Origin: B8-G4 sp033720735
Lineage (GTDB): Bacteria > Bacteroidota > Bacteroidia > Chitinophagales > Saprospiraceae
Assembly: GCA_033720735.1 (NCBI GenBank)
Contig: JAWWBX010000050.1
Location: 1 to 20,137 of the forward strand
Direction: 5' to 3'
Length of the DNA: 20,137 bases
Shown in pieces: positions 14,164 through 20,137 of this stretch. Below the pieces are notes generated by a model. The model made no database searches. It was not told the origin of the DNA and worked only from the letters and a program-made list of their open reading frames with translations. Within the stretch, counting starts at the first letter, position 1; each line of letters opens with the position of its first letter. Both the position numbers and the translations under genes were made by a program.

Positions 14164-15696
14164 ATGAAGATCGATACATCTTTCCTCCGCTCGCTCGGAA
14201 TCAAAAAGAAAAATAGCGGCACTACCACCGGCCTCAAAGGCTCGGCATCCAAAGAATGGATCGAGTCCTACTCACCTGTCGACGGAGCCTTGATCGGCAG
14301 TGTGAGTGTCACCAGCAAGGCAGAGTACAACCGTCTGGTCAAGTCGGCACAAAAGGCGTTCACCACCTGGCGGCTGATGCCGGCCCCGCAGCGCGGGGAG
14401 ATCGTGCGGCAGTACGGGGAGGCGCTGCGCAAGAACAAGGATGCTCTGGGACGACTGGTCTCCTACGAAATGGGGAAGAGCCTGCAGGAAGGCTGGGGCG
14501 AGGTCCAGGAAATGATCGACATCTGTGATTTTGCGGTCGGACTGTCCCGTCAACTCTACGGCCTGACCATGCATTCCGAGCGTCCCGGCCACCGCATGTA
14601 CGAGCAATGGCATCCGCTCGGACCGGTCGGCATCATTTCAGCTTTCAACTTCCCGGTCGCAGTCTGGTCATGGAACGCCATGATCGCCCTGGTCTGCGGT
14701 GATGTGACGATCTGGAAGCCTTCCGAGAAAACACCGTTGTGCGGAGTGGCCTGCATGAAACTGTTTGAAAAGGTCCTCGCCCACAACAAGGTGCCCGAAG
14801 GCGTGGTCTGCATGATCAACGGCAACTATGTGGTCGGCGAATACATGACGCACGACCCGAGGATCCCGCTCATCTCGGCCACTGGCTCCACCCGGATGGG
14901 CAAGATCGTAGGAACGGCCGTGGCCGCACGCCTGGGCAAATCGCTCCTGGAACTGGGTGGAAACAACGCCATTATCGTCACCCCGGACGCCGAAATGGAC
15001 CTGGTGATGACTTCAGCTGTATTCGGCGCAGTAGGCACCTGCGGCCAGCGTTGCACTTCGACGCGCCGGCTGATCGTACACGAAAAAGTCTACAACAAGG
15101 TCAGACAGCAACTCAAGTCGGCCTATGGCCAGCTCAAGATTGGCAACCCCCTCGATCCGAAGAATCACGTGGGGCCGCTGATCGACAAGGACGCTGTACA
15201 GAAGTACCTCGACAGCATTGAAAAGGTCAAGGAAGAGGGTGGCAAGTTCCTCGTCGAAGGTGGTGTCCTGAAAGGGCACGGCTACGGCAGCGGCTGCTAT
15301 GTGAAGCCGTGTATTGCCGAGGTGAAGAATGACTACAGCATCGTGCAGCATGAGACCTTTGCCCCGATCCTATACCTGATCAAGTACAAGACGCTGGAGG
15401 AGGCGATCGCCATGCAAAACGATGTGCCGCAGGGACTGTCCTCCTCGATCATCACCCGTGATCTCAAGGCTGCCGAGAAGTTCCTGTCAGCCGCCGGATC
15501 GGACTGCGGCATCGCCAACGTCAACATCGGCACCAGTGGTGCGGAGATCGGCGGCGCGTTTGGTGGTGAGAAAGAGACCGGTGGCGGCCGCGAGAGCGGT
15601 TCCGACTCCTGGAAGGCCTACATGCGTCGTCAGACCAACACCATCAATTACAGCGACGAAGTGCCGTTGGCGCAGGGGATCGAATTTGACTTCTGA
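14164..15696 (+). CDS. ALDH7-type aldehyde dehydrogenase (aminoadipate semialdehyde / piperideine-6-carboxylate)
   Basis: A 510-residue cytoplasmic enzyme of family length. It oxidises L-2-aminoadipate 6-semialdehyde (in equilibrium with piperideine-6-carboxylate) to aminoadipate with NAD, a step of lysine breakdown. Catalytic residues are in place: Asn162 in FNFP, Lys185 in WKPSE, Glu263 in LLELGGNN, and nucleophile Cys297 in CGQRCTSTRRL. The positions run five below those of human ALDH7A1. The ISATGSTRMG and IGGAFGGEKETGGGRESGSDSWK segments are typical of ALDH7 rather than other ALDH classes. Substrate is assigned from family resemblance only. I chose the ATG at 14164 because an upstream in-frame start falls inside the -7 box. 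No partner genes of lysine catabolism are nearby, so it appears to be a single-gene unit. Confidence 0.93.
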   Translation: MKIDTSFLRSLGIKKKNSGTTTGLKGSASKEWIESYSPVDGALIGSVSVTSKAEYNRLVKSAQKAFTTWRLMPAPQRGEIVRQYGEALRKNKDALGRLVSYEMGKSLQEGWGEVQEMIDICDFAVGLSRQLYGLTMHSERPGHRMYEQWHPLGPVGIISAFNFPVAVWSWNAMIALVCGDVTIWKPSEKTPLCGVACMKLFEKVLAHNKVPEGVVCMINGNYVVGEYMTHDPRIPLISATGSTRMGKIVGTAVAARLGKSLLELGGNNAIIVTPDAEMDLVMTSAVFGAVGTCGQRCTSTRRLIVHEKVYNKVRQQLKSAYGQLKIGNPLDPKNHVGPLIDKDAVQKYLDSIEKVKEEGGKFLVEGGVLKGHGYGSGCYVKPCIAEVKNDYSIVQHETFAPILYLIKYKTLEEAIAMQNDVPQGLSSSIITRDLKAAEKFLSAAGSDCGIANVNIGTSGAEIGGAFGGEKETGGGRESGSDSWKAYMRRQTNTINYSDEVPLAQGIEFDF

Positions 15697-15699
15697 TAC

Positions 15700-15770
15700 C
15701 TAGGGCACCCTGGTTAAAGGTGTCCGGCCCGAGTCCATGAGGATGGAAAGCAGTTTGGGTGCAAGACACC
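15700..15770. other. Convergent intergenic gap with weak hairpins
   Basis: Between the convergent ALDH and GH13 stop codons, AGGG/CCCT (15702-15711) forms a small stem with two flanking pairs, and GGTGTC (15719-15724) can pair with GACACC (15765-15770). Neither is followed by a T-run. One of them may act as a bidirectional terminator, but the evidence is thin. Confidence 0.25.
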
Positions 15771-15799
15771 ACTCTGCGCCTGTTGCGTTCGCGATGCGT

Positions 15800-17242
15800 T
15801 CACGACACACGGGCCCATACCCGTACTTCCCAGGGAGCAAGTTCTTTTACACTTGATGTGATGTGCGCCTCAGGGTAGATCAAGGACAGGTCATCCCTCT
15901 CCACCATTTCAGGCATGCTGCGTGGTGCGTTGCTGTAATTCATCGCAACCAACCGCCACTCTTGCTCAAGCCGCCATTCCCAGACCCACAGATCCGGATG
16001 ATCCACGTGCGACCATTCTCCGTCAATGAGAACGTCTGAATTGAAGACCTCAAACAGCGCATCGTACATCTGTTTGACCTGCCGGCAGCCATGCGGCAAC
16101 GGGTCACGGGTGCAGACGTCGCAATCACAATGCTCTACCGGTCCCCGATTGAGCTGGACCGGGATTTTCCTTTTCAGTCCTTCACACTGTCCCATGTGCC
16201 AGAAACGCATGCCCGGCCCGAGTCCGACCAGCGCTGCCGCCGCCGCATGCTGGTCGAATGACAGGCGTGCTGCCACCCGTTGCTCGTCGTGGTTCTCCAG
16301 GAAGCGGGCTGTCTGCGTGAGGTATGTCGGTTCGGCATTGAAATGGGCTTTGAGTCCCTGTGGCTCAGTCAGCCGGTCGTAGAAGGTCTTGTCATAGCAG
16401 TAGTCGAATCCCATGGCCAGCATCTCGCTTTCCATATCCCAGTAGACCTCGGCGAGGAGCGTAAAATCAGGATTGACCTGTTTTGCCTGCCGGATCGCCC
16501 GTGGCCAAAACGGGGTGTTGTTCCAGATCCGGTGTCCCTCCCACGTCTGCGAAAAAACGCGCGGCACTGCCAGCATCGCCATATCGCAGCGCACCCCATC
16601 GCAGAGGGTGGCCAGTCGCTCCAATTGACCCGACATGAACGCCCGCGTTTCCGCCTTGCTGTAGTCGACCTGGAGCGTGTCCTGCCAGGCCGCGAAGTAC
16701 GGATCTTTCCCGTGCGCGAAATACCTGCTATCCATCCCCTTCGGACTGAAGAAGGTGTTGGATCCGTCCCGCGCTGCGGCCGCAGGCACCGCCAGGAAGT
16801 ACTCGGGATGCGTGCTCAACCAACGGGTGTGGGCACCAAAGTGATTGGGAACAAAGTCTAGCATCAGGCCAATACCGAGCCTGTTCAACGTTTGGCGTAC
16901 ACGGAGCAAGGCCTCCTCACCACCTAATCGAGGATCGACTTCATATGCGTCGATGGCGTAAGGCGAGCCATCGATGTCAGCATCAGACAAGTCAGGTAGC
17001 AATGCCCGGAATTCTTCCATCATCCCGGCCGGGATCAGATCAGGATCATGCTGCTTCTCGACCAGGGTCCAGACGCCCATCAACCACACCCAGTGCATGC
17101 CCCGGTCGGCGAGGGACTGCCAGTATATGTCAGGGACATCATCAAGAGTCGCGCGGCGGCCGGGCTCACTCAGGGAGGTGAGCAAGACCCGCGTATTGAT
17201 CTCGTAGAGGTGCGGATGTTTGACAGAGCGCCATGGTCTCAT
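15800..17242 (-). CDS. GH13 alpha-amylase family enzyme with Cys/His cluster
   Basis: A 480-residue cytoplasmic glycoside hydrolase with no signal peptide. The conserved GH13 regions are present in order: DFVPNH (129-134), GVRCD with nucleophile Asp220, LAEVYWD with acid/base Glu265, and ENHDE with His318 and Asp319. All three catalytic acids are kept. It probably acts on internal alpha-glucans or alpha-glucosides; substrate and transfer versus hydrolysis cannot be told. The barrel is complete, followed by a short beta domain ending WARVS. An odd feature is a stretch after the barrel (371-386) with four Cys and two His (H-C-D-C-D-V-C then HGC), which looks like a metal site. On the minus strand TACTTTCA lies 10 bases before the ATG, a near match to a -7 box. 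No maltose-operon partners are visible. Confidence 0.9.
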   Translation of the reverse strand: MRPWRSVKHPHLYEINTRVLLTSLSEPGRRATLDDVPDIYWQSLADRGMHWVWLMGVWTLVEKQHDPDLIPAGMMEEFRALLPDLSDADIDGSPYAIDAYEVDPRLGGEEALLRVRQTLNRLGIGLMLDFVPNHFGAHTRWLSTHPEYFLAVPAAAARDGSNTFFSPKGMDSRYFAHGKDPYFAAWQDTLQVDYSKAETRAFMSGQLERLATLCDGVRCDMAMLAVPRVFSQTWEGHRIWNNTPFWPRAIRQAKQVNPDFTLLAEVYWDMESEMLAMGFDYCYDKTFYDRLTEPQGLKAHFNAEPTYLTQTARFLENHDEQRVAARLSFDQHAAAAALVGLGPGMRFWHMGQCEGLKRKIPVQLNRGPVEHCDCDVCTRDPLPHGCRQVKQMYDALFEVFNSDVLIDGEWSHVDHPDLWVWEWRLEQEWRLVAMNYSNAPRSMPEMVERDDLSLIYPEAHITSSVKELAPWEVRVWARVS

Positions 17243-17301
17243 ATCGCGTGAAAGTAGAGGATTCCTGTGGTACCGGGCACTTGAATTGTGCGGGTGTTGT
17301 T

Positions 17302-17520
17302 CAATCCCTTCGGGATTGTGGATTGGAGCCTTGTGAGCCGGTCAATGCTTGACCGGCCAAACTGTTGAAGCCCTGGCGGGCTTCTTCTGCCCGCAGATCA
17401 ACACCTGCGACCCCGACGGGGTCGAACAGTTGTTGCCGCACGCATGTGCGGCAGATCACGCACAACTTCTCACTACCCCGAAAGGGGTCGAACCCCGCCA
17501 GGTGAATGTGAAACTTCACA
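17302..17520. repeat. Hairpin array B: seven perfect hairpins with different stems
   Basis: Within 219 bases, seven non-overlapping perfect stems occur: CAATCCC/GGGATTG (17302-17318), GCCGGTCAA/TTGACCGGC (17337-17357), GAAGCCC/GGGCTTC (17367-17384), CGACCCC/GGGGTCG (17408-17424), TGCCGCAC/GTGCGGCA (17434-17453), ACCCC/GGGGT with a GAAA loop (17475-17488) and TGTGAA/TTCACA (17507-17520). Loops are 2-4 bases. Two alternative stems overlap these (GCGGGC/GCCCGC at 17376-17394, GGGGT/ACCCC at 17484-17496). The stem sequences differ, so this is not a simple tandem repeat or CRISPR. It fills the divergent gap between the GH13 gene and the M19-like gene, of which I see no other coding content. Origin and role are unknown. 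Confidence 0.8.
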
Positions 17521-17521
17521 G

Positions 17522-17541
17522 CGGAAATTTCCGTACCTTAT
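17522..17541 (+). promoter_or_regulatory. 12-bp palindrome next to a weak -7 box
   Basis: CGGAAATTTCCG (17522-17533) is a perfect palindrome. It is directly followed by TACCTTAT (17534-17541), a partial match to TAnnTTTG, 28 bases before the ATG at 17569. The arrangement fits an operator overlapping the upstream side of a promoter for the M19-like gene. The -7 match is poor, so this is tentative. Confidence 0.4.
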
Positions 17542-17568
17542 CACATCAGGATAAGCCTCGTCGGACAC

Positions 17569-19572
17569 ATGAATGGGACAACCACATTACCCGGAGTGCG
17601 TCGCGGGATGCGCAGCACGCGGATCGTCGCACTCACCTTCACCTGCCTCTGTATCTCTTTACTCATCCAGGCGCAGACATTGACACCCATTCAGCAACGC
17701 GCCCAGGAGCGCGGGTGGAAAGTGGCGGACATGCACTACCATATCACCTACATTCCGTACAACCGCAACGCCGTACTGTTGCACGACCAGATCGACTCGA
17801 TGCGGAATGGACAGGTACACCACATGCCTGACACCATGCTGTGGATCAACGACCAAAAAGGCCTCAACAGCAAATACGACGGCAAGCATGTGAGGCCAAA
17901 GCAAACCACTGAGGTCTCCAATCTGACCAACTGGGATCAGGCGACCTTCCCGCACAGCGTAGCCGGCAACGTGCAGCTGGGCTTCAACCCCCTGACACCA
18001 TACGAATGGAAGACGATCTACAACAAGCCCCTGCGGCTGGTGCACCGCACAGTGAGCGGCGCCTCGAAAGCGTGGCTCGAAAAAGCCGGGGCCCAGGACT
18101 GGTCGCTCACCCACTTCGACAACCTGATCTACGAAAACGATTTCGCCAATATCCAGGCGGCCAACAACCACCACCGGGGCTTCAAGTGGCAGTTCCTGCA
18201 AAGCGGCGAGGAACTGTGGACCAACGATTCGGTCATGTTTGTGGTCAATGCCATTGAGGGTGGGCATGCGCTGCAAGGCAAGGTGTTCCACCCGTTTACC
18301 GATCCGTTCAGCCGGGAGCGCGAGCAGATCGAGCGCAAGGTCTACGACCATCTCGATGAAATGGGGTACACGCGCAGCTATGGTGATATGTCGGTGCGCC
18401 AGATGCAGAGGGAGGAGCAGGAGCTGTTTGACGAGGAGATGCTCAAGGCCGATATCCTGAACGAGCTGGAAACCAATATCTGCTCACTCAAACAGCTGTC
18501 GCCGCCCATTTTTATGGTCACGGTCGGGCACTTCAGCTATAACGGGATGGTCAATCAGTCACTCGCGTACGACGTGGCCGACGGGATCTTCAAGCCCGTG
18601 ATCCGACGCTTCTTCCGGATCAGGGTCGACAATGACCCCAAGTTTGACGCGGACTGGAAAGTGGTCTTTGACGCACCTCCGCAGCCGGTCTCGGTCTACG
18701 GCGACTCGATGATCAACTGGCTCCTTGACACCTGCAACGGACACCGCATCCATGTCGACCTCAAGCACGCCGGCTACCCGACTCGGCGCTGGTTTTATCA
18801 ATACGCAGCCGATCATGGTATCAAGCCCATCTTTTCGCACGGGGCGGTCACCGGGCTGTCAGATATTCACTATTCACCTACAATCGACGAGTACACGTAT
18901 GCCGACTCCAGGTACATCACCACCTTCTCACCGTTTAGCATCAATCTCTACGACGAGGAAATCGAGTTGATCTATCTGCTCGATGGCATCATGGGTCTTT
19001 CGCTGGACGAACGCAGGCTGGGTGGCTACCAGCACATCGGCTACCGGTCCCGCGAAATGCGGCGCGCCCTCGAAGCGATGCGGGCAGCCCGGCACGGCCG
19101 GCTGGATACGGTCATCAGCGAGGTGGTGATGGAGTTCCCGGAATTACAGGGTGATCGCGACGCGGCCTTCAACCTGCTGGTGGATGACTACATCAGCGCC
19201 GAGCCGTTCATGCAAAACCTGATCTACATGCTCGACCGCATGTACGCGTTCAGAGAGGAGGAACCGAAGCTGGGGCTGGGTGATCCATGGCAGCACGTTT
19301 GCCTGGGCTCGGATTTTAACGGCGGGATCGATCCGATCGACATTGTGCCCACTGCAAGCCAGTACCCGTATTTGCGGAACCGTCTCGAGCAATTGCTGCC
19401 CATCTTCGTGGAGATCAACGCCAAGGTCTGGAAGCGTGAATATTTCAATAACGGTGAAACAACGCTATCCCGCGGACTGGATTACCTGTTCTATGAAAGC
19501 CTGCGCGATTTTGTCCGGGACAATTTTACGCGCAACCCCGTGCAACCTGATTGCCCATGTCAAACCCGTTGA
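17569..19572 (+). CDS. Exported M19 (membrane dipeptidase)-like metallohydrolase
   Basis: A 667-residue protein of the amidohydrolase superfamily. The signal peptide ends near residue 36 (LLIQAQ). M19-like motifs appear in order: DMHYH (54-58, first metal ligands), NAIEGGH (228-233, bridging Glu230), VTVGHF with His321, HVDLKH with His400, IFSHG with His424, and GSDFNG with Asp582. M19 enzymes use two zinc ions to cut dipeptides or related amides. At 667 residues it is well above the usual 350-450, with long inserts around 60-220 and 235-310, and the first motif is HxH instead of HxD. Substrate is therefore uncertain. The ATG at 17608 would give a shorter signal and may be the true start. It sits five bases before the barrel gene, in one operon, after hairpin array B. 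Confidence 0.78.
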   Translation: MNGTTTLPGVRRGMRSTRIVALTFTCLCISLLIQAQTLTPIQQRAQERGWKVADMHYHITYIPYNRNAVLLHDQIDSMRNGQVHHMPDTMLWINDQKGLNSKYDGKHVRPKQTTEVSNLTNWDQATFPHSVAGNVQLGFNPLTPYEWKTIYNKPLRLVHRTVSGASKAWLEKAGAQDWSLTHFDNLIYENDFANIQAANNHHRGFKWQFLQSGEELWTNDSVMFVVNAIEGGHALQGKVFHPFTDPFSREREQIERKVYDHLDEMGYTRSYGDMSVRQMQREEQELFDEEMLKADILNELETNICSLKQLSPPIFMVTVGHFSYNGMVNQSLAYDVADGIFKPVIRRFFRIRVDNDPKFDADWKVVFDAPPQPVSVYGDSMINWLLDTCNGHRIHVDLKHAGYPTRRWFYQYAADHGIKPIFSHGAVTGLSDIHYSPTIDEYTYADSRYITTFSPFSINLYDEEIELIYLLDGIMGLSLDERRLGGYQHIGYRSREMRRALEAMRAARHGRLDTVISEVVMEFPELQGDRDAAFNLLVDDYISAEPFMQNLIYMLDRMYAFREEEPKLGLGDPWQHVCLGSDFNGGIDPIDIVPTASQYPYLRNRLEQLLPIFVEINAKVWKREYFNNGETTLSRGLDYLFYESLRDFVRDNFTRNPVQPDCPCQTR

Positions 19573-19577
19573 AGACC

Positions 19578-20137
19578 ATGAAGCCGTTCCTGATGCTATT
19601 GATTTTCATCTTACCCGCACTGGCAGCGGGTCAGGGCACCCACGATCCGGAGAAATATGACGACATCACACCGGCAGGACCGTATTCCATTTATGTCACG
19701 GGGCATTGGTCATTTCTCATGGGGCACAAGGACTTCCGAAACTGGACGGGGACGAAAAAGCAGCCGCGTGGTATTGGATTTGCACTGGGACACAAAGTGG
19801 GCAAGACCACCTTCCTGGAGGGCGGCTATGAGCGGTATTCAGCGCGGCTCACGGATGGCCAGGACACAGTCATGACGCTGCACACCTTTTCCACCCGCCT
19901 GGGCTTTCGTTATACCTTATTCTATCCCATTGGATTTCATTTCCAGGGCGGTTTGTTCCTGCGCAATGCGCGCTTCCGCATCGGCGATAATGGCGCGAAT
20001 GAGCAGTGGATGGTCACGGCACAGACCTATAATGTGGGCGTGGAGGGCCGGGTCAAACTGGTGTTTCTCGATCCAGTCGGCACCGGTGGCGGGCCGGGCT
20101 TCTACCTGGAATACCGCTATCGCAATCTCCTGGATGA
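19578..20137 (+). CDS. Probable outer-membrane beta-barrel protein, cut by the window end
   Basis: An ATG at 19578, five bases after the M19-like stop, opens a frame that stays open for 186 codons to the right edge, so the 3' end is missing. It starts MKPFLMLLIFILPALAAGQ, a clear signal peptide. The mature part has alternating hydrophobic strands, for example YSIYVTGHWSFLMG, FALGHKVGKTTFLEGGYERY and FHFQGGLFLRNARF, as in small outer-membrane barrels of Bacteroidota. I cannot name a family. It is probably co-transcribed with the M19-like gene and could help take up its products, which is inference. Confidence 0.75.
   Translation, partial: MKPFLMLLIFILPALAAGQGTHDPEKYDDITPAGPYSIYVTGHWSFLMGHKDFRNWTGTKKQPRGIGFALGHKVGKTTFLEGGYERYSARLTDGQDTVMTLHTFSTRLGFRYTLFYPIGFHFQGGLFLRNARFRIGDNGANEQWMVTAQTYNVGVEGRVKLVFLDPVGTGGGPGFYLEYRYRNLLD

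Noticed and set aside
17302..17520. CRISPR array or tandem repeat
   Set aside because: The units do not share sequence, spacing is irregular, and no cas genes are present.
17659..18351. 230-codon minus-strand frame inside the M19-like gene
   Set aside because: Shadow of a well supported exported protein; no family features.

Overview
The window reads as a chromosomal segment from a Bacteroidota bacterium, most likely in or near the Saprospiria. The signs are a type IX secretion (T9SS) sorting domain on the M14 peptidase, a DUF4199 membrane protein, a DUF5777 barrel, PepSY-like lipoproteins, a sigma factor coupled to a TM plus beta-barrel regulator, few Shine-Dalgarno sites, and Bacteroidota-type TAnnTTTG -7 boxes. 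The taxon below phylum is inference. I see no tRNA, rRNA, CRISPR array, transposase or phage gene.

Layout. Positions 1-333 hold an inverted pair of dispersed-type repeats and a leftward terminator. Positions 334-3184 (minus) are a three-gene operon: ECF sigma factor, a membrane-anchored protein with a C-terminal beta-barrel (probable anti-sigma factor), and a lipoprotein with three PepSY-like repeats. Positions 3392-4462 (plus) are a DUF4199 membrane protein and a YceI-like protein, closed by a terminator at 4584-4615. Positions 4673-7649 (plus) are a tight five-gene operon: two cytochrome-c-like lipoproteins, an OB-fold protein, a second YceI-like protein and a DUF5777 barrel. I read this as an envelope redox or lipid-handling module. 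Positions 7671-9780 (minus) hold rnhB, an orphan SecD P1-head-like exported protein, and a serine racemase/threonine dehydratase-family PLP enzyme.

Positions 9781-10327 are non-coding and contain hairpin array A. Positions 10328-11434 (minus) are an OmpA-domain protein. It is divergent from a T9SS-secreted M14 zinc carboxypeptidase (11687-14065), which is followed by an ALDH7-type aminoadipate-semialdehyde dehydrogenase (14164-15696). Positions 15800-17242 (minus) are a cytoplasmic GH13 enzyme with an unusual Cys/His cluster. Positions 17302-17520 are hairpin array B, a run of seven non-overlapping perfect hairpins with different stem sequences. Positions 17569-20137 (plus) are an exported M19-dipeptidase-like protein and the start of a probable outer-membrane barrel cut by the window edge.

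The least explained parts are the two hairpin arrays, which share linker motifs. Next come the cytochrome/OB/YceI/DUF5777 operon, the sigma operon whose regulator could span both membranes, the free-standing SecD P1-head protein, and the Cys cluster in the GH13 enzyme. The rest looks like ordinary housekeeping and envelope genes.
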